DNA of 64,000 nucleotides from Achromobacter mucicolens (GTDB lineage: Bacteria > Pseudomonadota > Gammaproteobacteria > Burkholderiales > Burkholderiaceae_B), in NCBI RefSeq assembly GCF_902859725.1, contig NZ_CADIJP010000007.1, forward strand, positions 124,001 through 188,000, written 5' to 3'. Under the pieces are notes generated by a model that searched no databases, was not told the DNA's origin, and saw only the letters and a program-made list of their open reading frames with translations. A program made the translations under genes and the position numbers. Below, piece after piece: positions 18,767 to 27,764 of the stretch (its first letter is position 1; each line of letters opens with the position of its first letter).

Positions 18767-19450
18767 ATGATCGATGAACTGATTCAACTGGGCAAGCTGG
18801 TCAGCCTGGGTCTGGCACTGATGCTGCCGCTGGCCAATCCGCTGACTTCCATGACGCTGCTGCTGTCGCTCGGAAACCAGATTCCGTTCAAGGAACGCCA
18901 AAAGCAGGTGACCCAGGCGGCGTTCTATGTCGTCGGGATCATGCTGGTGACTTACTACGCCGGCGCGCTCTTGATGCACACCTTCGGCATTTCCATCCCC
19001 GGGTTGCGCATCGCGGGCGGGCTCATCGTGGTCACCATCGGCTTCAGCATGCTGTTTCCGTCGGATCATCCACGCGCCCTGGAAGCCGAAGCCACGGCCG
19101 ATGCGCTGGAACGCGAAAGCCCGAACATCGCCTTCGTGCCGTTGGCGCTGCCGGGCACAGCCGGCCCGGGCACGATCGCGATGATCATCAGCGGCGCATC
19201 CTCGGTCGAATCCGCCATTGCGCCCGACTATGTGCGCTGGGTGGTCGCCGTGACGCCCATCATCGTGTTCTCGCTGCTGGGGCTGCTGTTCTGGATCTGC
19301 CTGCATTGGGCGGGCCGCATCGTGGCCGTGATCGGCAAGAGCGGCGTCGAGGCCATCTCGCGGGTCATGGGCTTTCTGCTGGTCTGCATGGGGGTGCAGT
19401 TCGTCATCAATGGCGTGCTGGAGATCGTGGGCAAGTACCCCAATCTGTAG
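18767..19450 (+). CDS. MarC family integral membrane protein
   Basis: A 227-residue, six-helix membrane protein with the MarC/YchE/YhgN pattern: LMLPLANPLTSMTLLLSL near the N-terminus, GGLIVVTIGFSMLF, PLALPGTAGPGTIAMII and the C-terminal GFLLVCMGVQFVINGV. Cellular role is not established for the family; an earlier link to multiple antibiotic resistance was not upheld. It converges on the arylsulfatase gene with a 24-bp gap. Confidence 0.93.
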   Translation: MIDELIQLGKLVSLGLALMLPLANPLTSMTLLLSLGNQIPFKERQKQVTQAAFYVVGIMLVTYYAGALLMHTFGISIPGLRIAGGLIVVTIGFSMLFPSDHPRALEAEATADALERESPNIAFVPLALPGTAGPGTIAMIISGASSVESAIAPDYVRWVVAVTPIIVFSLLGLLFWICLHWAGRIVAVIGKSGVEAISRVMGFLLVCMGVQFVINGVLEIVGKYPNL

Positions 19451-19474
19451 ATAGGCTCGCCTGCGACAGCGGCA

Positions 19475-22000
19475 TCACTCCGAAGTCTTCTTTAACGCCT
19501 GCTCAAGCCGGGCCCGGTCGACGTCACTCAGTTGCGGCCGGTCGACGATTAGTTTCAAGCTGTCGATGGTGCCCGTGAAGACGAAAGGCACTGCGTACGC
19601 CGCGTCATCAACCGGTGTGCCGGTGTCCGAGCCGATGTCCATGTTTTCGTCCCAGGCGAGGATGATAGGAACAGTGTTTTTCATCTTTTGCGTCGCCACG
19701 ACGGCGCCGTCGACCTTCAATTCTCCTGTACCGCCTTGTCCAATCCCGCTGAAGTCATTGAAGGCGAGCGTCTCCGCGCCGAGCCCGTCATACTTGAAAT
19801 CGAACGCCAGCGTGTGTTTGCCTGGCGCCAAGGGTTCGGCCGCTTCCCAAACCACCTTTTGCAGGCCAAACAGATTCCAGACAAAGGTAGGCTTGCCCTT
19901 GTTGACGAACAAGCCGTAGCCGGTGAAGCGGCCGCCCTGCGTGATGATCATCCCTTCGCCGCCGCCCTGCGGCACTGTCACCTCTGCGGTGAAGGTGTAG
20001 GAGGCATTCAGGATGGAAGGGGCGACCCCATTCGAGATGCCCGTCATCCTGCCGGGAAACGTGAAGGTCGAGCGCCCCGCGGTGGTCGACGGCCGTGGGG
20101 TGACCAGGCGGCTTACCACCGAGGCGTCGAGCGGCATCACGTTGTACTTCTTGGCTTCCCGCCACCAAATCGCTTCCAGCTCCTTGACCTTATCGGGATG
20201 GCGGGCAGCCACGTCGTGGCTTTGGGTCCAGTCCGTATTGATGTCGTAGAGCTCCCACTCGGCCCTGGCTGGATTGACGTCCTGCGGCCCCGTCGTCACC
20301 CATGACGGACGGCTGACCTTGTCCACCAGCATCCAGCCGTCGTGGTAAATGGCGAAGTTGCCAAACATCTCGAAGTATTGAGTGAGATGGCGAGCAGGCG
20401 CATTGGCGTTCGCCGCATCGAACGTATAAACCAGGCTTGAGCCTTCCATCGAGCTTTGTGCAATGCCATCCACCACCGAGGGCTCGCGAATGGCGGCAGC
20501 CTCCAGTATCGTCGGGGCGATGTCGATGACATGCGCGAACTGGTTGCGTATGCCGCCCTTGTCGGTGATTACCTTTGGCCACGCGATTGCCATGCCTTGC
20601 CGGGTGCCGCCAAAGTAAGAGGAAATCTGTTTGGTCCACTTGAAGGGGGTGTCGAAAGCCCAGGCCCAGGGGACGGCCATGTGGTTGTAGGTATGTTCGG
20701 AGCCCCAGAGGTCGTAATAGTTGTTCAGCTGCACGCTGACCGGCACCTCGACGCCGTTGAACATCGCCACCTCGTTCGGCGTGCCTTGCATCGTGCCCTC
20801 CGCCGACGAACCGTTGTCGCCCGAAATGTAGATGATGAGCGTATTGTCCAACTCACCCGAGTCCTCTACCGCCTGGATCACCCGGCCGATTTCGGCGTCG
20901 GAGTAGGCGAGGTAAGCCGCGTAGACATTGGCCTGCCGGATAAACAGCTTCTTTTCGTCTTCCGTGAGCTGGTCCCAGTTTTTCAGGAGGTCCGATGGCC
21001 ATGGGGTCAGCTGCGCCGTCTGTGGAATCACACCGAGCTTTTTCTGATTGGCGAAGATTGTGTCCCGCAGCTTGTTCCAGCCTTCATCAAAGAGGTGCAT
21101 GTCTTCGATTTTTTTGATCCATTCCGACGTGGGATGATGCGGCGCGTGGGCGGCGCCTGGCGCAAAGTAAATCAGCCAGGGCTGATCGGGCGACAGCATA
21201 TTCAGTTGGGACATGTAATCGATGGCTTCGTCCGCCATCGCGGTAATCAGATTGAAGCCCTTCCGGTTTTCAAACGGGTATATCTGCGTTGTGTTGCGGA
21301 AGAGATTTCCGGGCGTCCACTGGCTTGTGTCGCCACCCATGAAGCCGTAGAAATAATCGAAACCCATGCCGACGGGCCACTGATCGAATGGCCCGGCCAT
21401 GCTGACCTGATAGCCCGGCGTGTTGTGGTTCTTGCCGTACCACGATGTGTTGTAGCCGTTGTCCTTCAGGATCCTGCCGACTGTCGCCTTGTCGCGGGTG
21501 ATGACGCTGTCATAGCCCGGGTAGCCGGTTGCCTGTTCCGAGATGACGCCGAAGCCGGACGAATGGTGGTTGCGCCCGGTGATGAGAGCGGCCCGTGTTG
21601 GCGAGCAAAGCGCGGTGGAATGCATGTTGGTGTACCGCAAGCCCATCGCGGCGACCCTGTCCAGGGCTGGCGTCGGGATGACGCCGCCAAAGGTCGACGG
21701 TGCGCCGAAACCGACGTCATCGGTGATGATCAAGAGTACGTTCGGCGCGCCCTCGGGCGGGGCAATGCGGGCCTGCCAGAACGGGGTCGATTGCATCGCG
21801 TTGCGTTCGATCTTGCCGCCGAACGGCATGCTGGGAGCAGGCAACTGCCGACCGTCGATGGTTCGCGTTGCAGCGGGAGAGCCCGGCGGCGCATTGGACT
21901 GCTGCGCGGCCGCCACTCCCGCGGTGGCCAGGATCAGCCCCACCACCGCAGCGGAGTGGCGCAGTAAATACCCCACAAGCTTACCCAGGTTGTCAATCAT
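19475..22000 (-). CDS. Secreted arylsulfatase (type I, formylglycine-dependent)
   Basis: About 841 residues. A signal peptide ends near ATAGVAAAQQ, so the enzyme is probably periplasmic. The alkaline-phosphatase-type sulfatase core shows NVLLIITDDVGFG (metal site), ALCSPTRAALITGR (the C-x-P-x-R motif whose cysteine becomes formylglycine) and IIYISGDNGSSAEG. The C-terminal ~170 residues are a beta-rich extension usual in large arylsulfatases. ATG 22000 has GGGGA five bases upstream. It is the last gene of a four-gene leftward cluster. No sulfatase-maturing enzyme is encoded in this window. Confidence 0.9.
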   Translation of the reverse strand: MIDNLGKLVGYLLRHSAAVVGLILATAGVAAAQQSNAPPGSPAATRTIDGRQLPAPSMPFGGKIERNAMQSTPFWQARIAPPEGAPNVLLIITDDVGFGAPSTFGGVIPTPALDRVAAMGLRYTNMHSTALCSPTRAALITGRNHHSSGFGVISEQATGYPGYDSVITRDKATVGRILKDNGYNTSWYGKNHNTPGYQVSMAGPFDQWPVGMGFDYFYGFMGGDTSQWTPGNLFRNTTQIYPFENRKGFNLITAMADEAIDYMSQLNMLSPDQPWLIYFAPGAAHAPHHPTSEWIKKIEDMHLFDEGWNKLRDTIFANQKKLGVIPQTAQLTPWPSDLLKNWDQLTEDEKKLFIRQANVYAAYLAYSDAEIGRVIQAVEDSGELDNTLIIYISGDNGSSAEGTMQGTPNEVAMFNGVEVPVSVQLNNYYDLWGSEHTYNHMAVPWAWAFDTPFKWTKQISSYFGGTRQGMAIAWPKVITDKGGIRNQFAHVIDIAPTILEAAAIREPSVVDGIAQSSMEGSSLVYTFDAANANAPARHLTQYFEMFGNFAIYHDGWMLVDKVSRPSWVTTGPQDVNPARAEWELYDINTDWTQSHDVAARHPDKVKELEAIWWREAKKYNVMPLDASVVSRLVTPRPSTTAGRSTFTFPGRMTGISNGVAPSILNASYTFTAEVTVPQGGGEGMIITQGGRFTGYGLFVNKGKPTFVWNLFGLQKVVWEAAEPLAPGKHTLAFDFKYDGLGAETLAFNDFSGIGQGGTGELKVDGAVVATQKMKNTVPIILAWDENMDIGSDTGTPVDDAAYAVPFVFTGTIDSLKLIVDRPQLSDVDRARLEQALKKTSE

Positions 22001-22066
22001 GGCGGTCCCCGATCTCACATGGCCTGAACAGCGTGGGCTTACGCTAACAGTTGAATCCTGGCGCTA

Positions 22067-22082
22067 CTTGATAAAAGTCAAG
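22067..22082. promoter_or_regulatory. FNR/DNR-like box upstream of the arylsulfatase
   Basis: CTTGATAAAAGTCAAG is an inverted repeat centred about 75 bp upstream of the arylsulfatase start. TTGAT-N4-GTCAA matches the FNR/DNR class of sites except for one base in the right arm. A second TTGA-N6-TCAA site precedes the patatin gene. Confidence 0.45.
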
Positions 22083-22097
22083 ATTTGGGCGGAGGCT

Positions 22098-23483
22098 TCA
22101 GAAACGGATGCCAACACGCACACCGGCAATGTACGAGGTGCTCAAATCCTGAAAATTATTGTTCGCGCCCACTGTTTTGCTCATCGCGGGGAAGATGATC
22201 TGGAGGCTGGGGCTGATGCTAAGCCATGGGGTCACGGGCGCATCGTAGTAAAGCTCCACCACGTCCTCGCGCTGCAGCCCGAGGGAAAAATTGTCGCGCA
22301 GGAACGGAACGAAGTTATCGCTGAACTTTGTCCGTGCCCATCCGATTCCGAACTCGTCGTCCGGCCTTCCTGGAACCATGCCCTTGCCGACCACGCCCAA
22401 GGAGAAGCTGGCCTTGACCGGATTCGCCTTGCCGTCGCTGACGCCAGCACTGAAGAAAAGGCCGAGTCCGCGATCGGGAGCGCCCTTCGGTTGCCAGAGA
22501 AACTGTTCGAAGCTATAGACGGCGGCCCAAGTTCTGTTCTCCGTGTTCAAGGGCTTGGATGACGTGGGTATGCCAGGGTACTGAGCGAGGATCTTGCCAA
22601 GTACAGGGCCTGGATCGCCAAGCCGCGGAAAGCGTGTCGTGAGCAGAAAGGCGGCGAGATTTCCCGGGTCCTGGGTCAGTGAATTGCGCGTCTTGTTGCT
22701 CCAGGCCAGCGTCAGGTTCTGGTGGCCGGGAAGGTCCCAGGGCTTGACCTTCATGTCCATGGTGGTGAGGGCCATCACGCCGTCGTCGAACGCATTGCCC
22801 AGGTCGTTATCCATGATGGTGCCGTTTGGGTCCAGCACCATCGCCGCAAAGGTCAGGTCGTGCGAGGGGAGATAGATTGCCCCTGCACCGTAGGCCGAAA
22901 GCGGGACCAGGGCCATGGCCAGCGGCAGATTCAATGCCGTGTTCTGGAAACCGGTGTAGTAGTTGCCATGCAGTACGTTGGTTGGCGCGATCGAATTGAT
23001 TTTGCCCACGGTCACGCCAAATTTTTGGCTGAAGAACTGCGTATAGGAAAGCTCCTGCACGCCGGTGTCGGTCTTGGTCGGGCTGGGTAGCATCCAGGTG
23101 ATATTGGCAGGAACCAGGGCGCCCGTCTCCTGCATGATGTTGTGTCCGAAGCTGGATACCGTCTGGAGCTTGAAATGGCCCCCTGCCCAAAGGCCCGCTT
23201 TGCCGGTATCGAGTTCTAGCGTGGCGGTGGCATTTCCCCAGGCCCCTCCCACGGTGTCCGTTCCGCCGCTCATGATCGTTTGCGGCATCCAATAGAGATC
23301 GACGTCGAGCGTCACGCCCTTTCGGGCCATGTCATCCCGCAGCCCGAACCAATTGCCCGTGAGCCGGGGGCGCGACATCAGCCCGCCACCCAGGGTGTCC
23401 GGCTGGGCAGGTTGCTCGGCATGTAAGGGGAGCGCGGCGCCCAGCGTGGACAGTAGTGCGATCTGCATGAATCCGCATCTCAT
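22098..23483 (-). CDS. Outer-membrane porin, OprB (carbohydrate-selective) family
   Basis: A 461-residue outer-membrane protein. A signal peptide ends near GAALPLHAEQ. The mature part begins with the OprB-like LTGNWFGLRDDMARKGVTLD and ends in an aromatic residue (GVRVGIRF), as expected of a barrel. OprB-type porins admit sugars. Placed between two sulfatase genes (56 and about 97 bp gaps), it plausibly admits sulfated or other substrates or releases products (inference). Confidence 0.88.
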   Translation of the reverse strand: MRCGFMQIALLSTLGAALPLHAEQPAQPDTLGGGLMSRPRLTGNWFGLRDDMARKGVTLDVDLYWMPQTIMSGGTDTVGGAWGNATATLELDTGKAGLWAGGHFKLQTVSSFGHNIMQETGALVPANITWMLPSPTKTDTGVQELSYTQFFSQKFGVTVGKINSIAPTNVLHGNYYTGFQNTALNLPLAMALVPLSAYGAGAIYLPSHDLTFAAMVLDPNGTIMDNDLGNAFDDGVMALTTMDMKVKPWDLPGHQNLTLAWSNKTRNSLTQDPGNLAAFLLTTRFPRLGDPGPVLGKILAQYPGIPTSSKPLNTENRTWAAVYSFEQFLWQPKGAPDRGLGLFFSAGVSDGKANPVKASFSLGVVGKGMVPGRPDDEFGIGWARTKFSDNFVPFLRDNFSLGLQREDVVELYYDAPVTPWLSISPSLQIIFPAMSKTVGANNNFQDLSTSYIAGVRVGIRF

Positions 23484-23539
23484 ATTCGCGGCCTCTTCAG
23501 GAAATCAGGACAGCAATCCGGCGGTTCGGAAATTACCCA

Positions 23540-25210
23540 TCACAGGTCGTATATGGCGGGCGTTGCGACCCATCCGCCCTCGACGCCGCCCGGCAGCATC
23601 TGCCCGGCGTCCTCTCCCACTTCTGCGCTGATCAGCCGATTCAGCTTGGCATTCATGGCCATCAGCAAGCTGGCATGTTTGCCAGGATCCCGTGCGAGGT
23701 TGTGCATTTCATCGGGGTCCTCTTGCAGGTCGAATAGTTCAACGTCGTTCAGCGCGAACAATGCTTCCATCGAGGCAGGCATGTTGTGCTGCTTTGGGGA
23801 GAAGTAGCGCGTGAATTGGTATCGGCCGTCAAATACGGCGCGGATCGCGCCGCGTTTCCTCAAGTCCGGGCCGAGACCGGCTTCCTTGATCTTGGCCGCG
23901 CTATCGGGCTGCCCGAGCAACTTTCGGGCCTTATCAAGGAAATCGCCGTCCAATGACGCGAACATGTTGAAACAGAACAATTGGCCGTCCCGTACCGCAT
24001 CCAACGCCGCCTGCTCGGGCGAGGCCAGCACTTGGGAGATGTCCTTGCCGGGCAATGACTGCAGGATGGCAGCCTTCCTTTGGGGACTGGCATTGGTCAA
24101 TGAGACGAGCGTGGGCGCCAGGTCAAGGTGCGAGGTGACCGCACGGCAGCGCTTGCCGCCTGGATAGGCAGGGTGCGACACAATGAGCGGCACGTTGTTC
24201 TGCTCGCGGTATGCCGTGGCGCCCTTGCCGGTCATCTGGTGTGCGCCGTCAAGGTCTCCGTGGTCCGAGGTCAGGACGACGATCGTGCTGGAGGCAAGAC
24301 CGCGATCTTCCAGTTCATCCAGCACCGTCATGATGTGCCGATCCACGTCGCGCAGTGCGTTGAGATAGAAGTTGTGGCGCTTGCGCCAACGCCATGGCTC
24401 GCTGGCAGCAACCGGCCCGGTCATGACGCTGTCGGCCAGGGCGAAGTCGGCGTGCGCGGCAGGACGGCCGGGGGCGTCGATCGCTTGCGAAAAACTGGTG
24501 GGTAGCTCGAAGTCCCATTGCCTGGCGTACATCGCGTGCGCGGGATCGCCTGCGAGATGGGTCAGGGCGTGCCTGGCCTGAACCGGCTGCCCGCGTTCAT
24601 CGGTGTCGTAGAACATCACGTCATGCGGATTGACCAGGTTCACGGCAAGGAACCAAGGCTTGTTCGCTTTCGCCAGATCGGCCGTCTTGCCGCGCAGCCA
24701 ACTGGCCGCCGACGCGGCAATCATGCCATCGTGCAAGTAGCCGCCCTGGGTATGGCCAATTATGTCGCCTACGCCCAGGTAATCCGAGAAGCCGTAGGCC
24801 TCCATCTCCTGAGTGAAGATCTTTGTTGGCGCGGCGAGCGTGTTGCCGGTCTCGAACTCTCGCGTGAGGTGCCATTTTCCCTTGTAGGCGGTGTAGTAGC
24901 CGGCTTCGCGAAGCAGGTGACCGAGCGTCTTGATGTCGGTCGACAGACTCTGCATCCACGGGAAATTGATGTTGTCGAACATCCGTGTCTGCTGGATGTG
25001 GCGGCCCGTATAGATCACGGACCGCGAAGATGTGCAGACACAGGAGCTGATGCGGTGATTCTCGAACGTCACACCGCGCTGCATCAGCCGCTCGTGCGCA
25101 GGGAGGCGGTAATTCCGTGGTAGTTCACCCGAACGGAACATGCGTTCCTGATCAGTAAGGATGAAAACAATGTTGTAGGGTTGACATGCGGCTGCGAGGA
25201 CCTTCTGCAT
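23540..25210 (-). CDS. Sulfatase / phosphonate monoester hydrolase-type enzyme without signal peptide
   Basis: A 556-residue enzyme of the alkaline-phosphatase superfamily. It has NIVFILTDQERMF (metal site), the formylglycine motif SSCVCTSSRSVIYTGRH (C-T-S-S-R), YKGKWHL and VVLTSDHGDLDGAHQM. No export signal is visible, so it is probably cytoplasmic, unlike the secreted arylsulfatase of the same cluster. Choline-sulfatase-like and phosphonate monoester hydrolase-like enzymes share these motifs and cannot be separated here. It starts 18 bp after the patatin gene, in the same operon. Confidence 0.88.
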   Translation of the reverse strand: MQKVLAAACQPYNIVFILTDQERMFRSGELPRNYRLPAHERLMQRGVTFENHRISSCVCTSSRSVIYTGRHIQQTRMFDNINFPWMQSLSTDIKTLGHLLREAGYYTAYKGKWHLTREFETGNTLAAPTKIFTQEMEAYGFSDYLGVGDIIGHTQGGYLHDGMIAASAASWLRGKTADLAKANKPWFLAVNLVNPHDVMFYDTDERGQPVQARHALTHLAGDPAHAMYARQWDFELPTSFSQAIDAPGRPAAHADFALADSVMTGPVAASEPWRWRKRHNFYLNALRDVDRHIMTVLDELEDRGLASSTIVVLTSDHGDLDGAHQMTGKGATAYREQNNVPLIVSHPAYPGGKRCRAVTSHLDLAPTLVSLTNASPQRKAAILQSLPGKDISQVLASPEQAALDAVRDGQLFCFNMFASLDGDFLDKARKLLGQPDSAAKIKEAGLGPDLRKRGAIRAVFDGRYQFTRYFSPKQHNMPASMEALFALNDVELFDLQEDPDEMHNLARDPGKHASLLMAMNAKLNRLISAEVGEDAGQMLPGGVEGGWVATPAIYDL

Positions 25211-25228
25211 GATGGTAGTTCCCCTGTG

Positions 25229-27478
25229 TCAGAAGCTGAATAACGGTCCGAGAAACAGATACACGCTATTGCTCCCCGTGCTGGTGTGTCCCGCGCCGAG
25301 ATATAGAGGACCGATAGGGGTATCTGCGCCGACGAACACGCTGCCCGCGAAAATTGATCGATTGAAGATCGTCCCGGAGTTCTCCCAGACATTACCCGCC
25401 TCCAGGCTTGCTCCCGCGTAAGCCTTGAAAAGTTTGGTGTCGTTGAGGTGTCGAAGGTAGACCACCCGTGCCAAACCCGTTTGCTGGCCGGATAACTCGT
25501 CCTGTGAAAAGCCCGATAGCCGCAGAAAGCCTCCTAGCCGGTAGAGACTCTGAATCGGCGCATTTTCATTCATGGTGAGGTTCACCACCAACCCGCCGAA
25601 TAAGGTATTGCGTCCCCAACTGTAAGCGTGCTGATAGCCGAGCGTCATCTGCTCGAAATCGGTGTCGGCGCCAAACGCCTTGCGAGACAAGCGGTATTCG
25701 ACCTTGCCGATATGCCCTTTGCTGGGGAAGTACAAGCTGTCGAGCTTGTCATCGGTCAGACGTAAGAAGACCATTCCCGTGTCGTAGTTCTGGCTGGCGG
25801 TCGGTGCGCCAATGCCGTTGTCGATTTTTCCCGTCTCGTAGTAGTAACCGAGCCGCGCTTCGCCCCAGGTGCCGAACTGGCGGCCCGCGCCAAGTTCAAG
25901 GCCATAACCCTTTGTGCGGGCCTGGGCAATATTGTTGCCCGAGCTGTCGAACAGGTTGACGTTTCTTGTCAGGTAGCCCAACCGTCCACTGACGAAATAT
26001 CGGGCAGCGGGGTCGATCGGCTGGAAAATTTCGCCGAAGATCGAGGGCTCGTCGCCGATCTGACCGCCCAGACGCAGTTCGCCGTTGAGCGAGTTGATCT
26101 GTGTTCTTGTATAGGCCACGCCCAGACGGAAAGGCGCGTCACCCTTGAAATTGCTCGAGGTAATCAACCCGCCCTGAAGATAACCGGGACCCCACGGTCT
26201 TTCCTTGGCACGGACGACCAACCCGGTCTCGCCGTCCTGCTCGACGAGTTCGTAGCGCACGGATTCAAATATCTCCAGACCATAGATCTCCTGTATATCC
26301 TGTTCCAACTGGGCGACATTGATCGGTTCGCCTGGTTTGGCACGTATATGGCTGGCAATGACAGCGTCACTGACCTTGGACTGGTTTTCGATGCGCACGA
26401 AGGCCAACGTGAGATCTTGCTTCGGGGGCTGTGCATGCGAGGCCAGGTAGCGGGCGTAATCCTGCTTGTTAAGCGCGTACTGCCGGAGTGATTTCGCGGC
26501 TTGGCGCGCGGCCCGTTCCCCGATGACGATGGTCTCGTTGACGCGGTCAAAGCTGCTGGCGCCAATGTCGCCCAGGTCGGAGGTGATGAGGACATCCCGA
26601 GGACCGAGACTTCTGAGTTGTTCCTCGGAATTGAGCGCAAACAGAAAGTTGACGATTTGCTCGGTCACATCGACGGCGGAGTTGATCTGGTCGCGCTTGA
26701 GGAGTCCGCTGCCGAGATCGGAAACGATCACGATATCCGCGCCCATGGCTCTTGCCACGTTGACGGGAACGTTGTTGCTCGTGCCGCCGTCGATCAGCAG
26801 TTTGCCGTCGATTTCGACCGGATCGAAGGCCAGCGGTACCGCCATGCTTGCACGCAAGGCACGCGCGAGATTGCCGGACTTGAGGACTACCTCGCGGCCC
26901 GTCTCCAAGTCGGTCGCCACAGCGCGGAACGGAATGGGAAGCCGTGCGAAGTCCTTGATGCCGCTCACGCGCGCGGTCAGGCGGTTCAGTTGCAAGTCAA
27001 ATTTTTGGCCATGGACGTACGCCAACGGCAACTTGATCTCGCCTTCATTAAAGCCGGGCTTCATTTTGAAGACATACAACAAGTCGTCTTGCTTGCGCCG
27101 GAATGAGAGATCTTCCCTGTTCGGGGAATCGATAAAGATACCTTGCCAATCGATGCTCTCAATTTCCCGCTCGATTTCTTGGGGACGCATTCCGGATGCG
27201 TAAAGACCGCCGACAATCGAGCCCATGCTGGTGCCCGCCACGTAATCAATCGGGATCTTGAGTTCTTCCAGGACTTTGAGCACACCGACGTGTGCGCCGC
27301 CCTTGGCGCCGCCGCCAGCGAGCACCAAGCCAATCCTGGGCCGGGTTGGCAGCTTTGCTTGCGAATCGGTTGATGCGTCGGCCGACGCGGGGCAGGAGGG
27401 CGCGGCGAGCAAGACTGCCAGGACCAATGTCGACACCCAATACAGGAAACTCGGGGCAGTTGTATCGAGTGCGTTCAC
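25229..27478 (-). CDS. Patatin-like phospholipase with POTRA and Omp85-type barrel (PlpD / type Vd)
   Basis: A 749-residue protein. An N-terminal signal peptide is followed by a patatin domain (~residues 45-250) with oxyanion loop LAGGGAKGGAHVG, nucleophile GTSMGSIVG and catalytic DGG (LIDGGTSNN). Then come a POTRA-like segment (LTLAFVRIENQSKVSDAVIA) and a C-terminal surface-antigen barrel ending in FLGPLFSF. This is the layout of PlpD-type autotransporters, which present the lipase at the outer membrane. It is the first gene of the leftward sulfatase cluster, an unusual association. Confidence 0.92.
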   Translation of the reverse strand: MNALDTTAPSFLYWVSTLVLAVLLAAPSCPASADASTDSQAKLPTRPRIGLVLAGGGAKGGAHVGVLKVLEELKIPIDYVAGTSMGSIVGGLYASGMRPQEIEREIESIDWQGIFIDSPNREDLSFRRKQDDLLYVFKMKPGFNEGEIKLPLAYVHGQKFDLQLNRLTARVSGIKDFARLPIPFRAVATDLETGREVVLKSGNLARALRASMAVPLAFDPVEIDGKLLIDGGTSNNVPVNVARAMGADIVIVSDLGSGLLKRDQINSAVDVTEQIVNFLFALNSEEQLRSLGPRDVLITSDLGDIGASSFDRVNETIVIGERAARQAAKSLRQYALNKQDYARYLASHAQPPKQDLTLAFVRIENQSKVSDAVIASHIRAKPGEPINVAQLEQDIQEIYGLEIFESVRYELVEQDGETGLVVRAKERPWGPGYLQGGLITSSNFKGDAPFRLGVAYTRTQINSLNGELRLGGQIGDEPSIFGEIFQPIDPAARYFVSGRLGYLTRNVNLFDSSGNNIAQARTKGYGLELGAGRQFGTWGEARLGYYYETGKIDNGIGAPTASQNYDTGMVFLRLTDDKLDSLYFPSKGHIGKVEYRLSRKAFGADTDFEQMTLGYQHAYSWGRNTLFGGLVVNLTMNENAPIQSLYRLGGFLRLSGFSQDELSGQQTGLARVVYLRHLNDTKLFKAYAGASLEAGNVWENSGTIFNRSIFAGSVFVGADTPIGPLYLGAGHTSTGSNSVYLFLGPLFSF

Positions 27479-27673
27479 GACTTACTTCCTCGAATGCCAG
27501 GCATATCGGTGCACAGTCAGCGTGAATAAACCTGATCGCTACGTTGTCAGCGTCCGGTTTGGCCTGTCTCGAACGAGTCAGGCATGCCACGTTTAACGAA
27601 GCTTGTCTTTGGTCCTCAATGTCGTTAATGCGCTGGTTTGACAACAAGCGTAGATTGGCCGCTACGATGCAAA

Positions 27674-27687
27674 TTGACCAAAGTCAA
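27674..27687. promoter_or_regulatory. FNR/DNR-like box upstream of the patatin-sulfatase operon
   Basis: TTGACCAAAGTCAA is a perfect 5-bp inverted repeat with a 4-bp spacer, about 195 bp upstream of the patatin start and inside the AT-rich part of 27479-27764. It shares TTGA-N6-TCAA and the AAAG core with the site at 22067. No gene lies in 27479-27764. Confidence 0.45.
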
Positions 27688-27764
27688 AATCAGACCAATT
27701 GGCCTCGCGGGCGTAACATTAAGCCAACCCGTGGGCGAGCAAGACGGGGTGCCCAGGGCACCCG

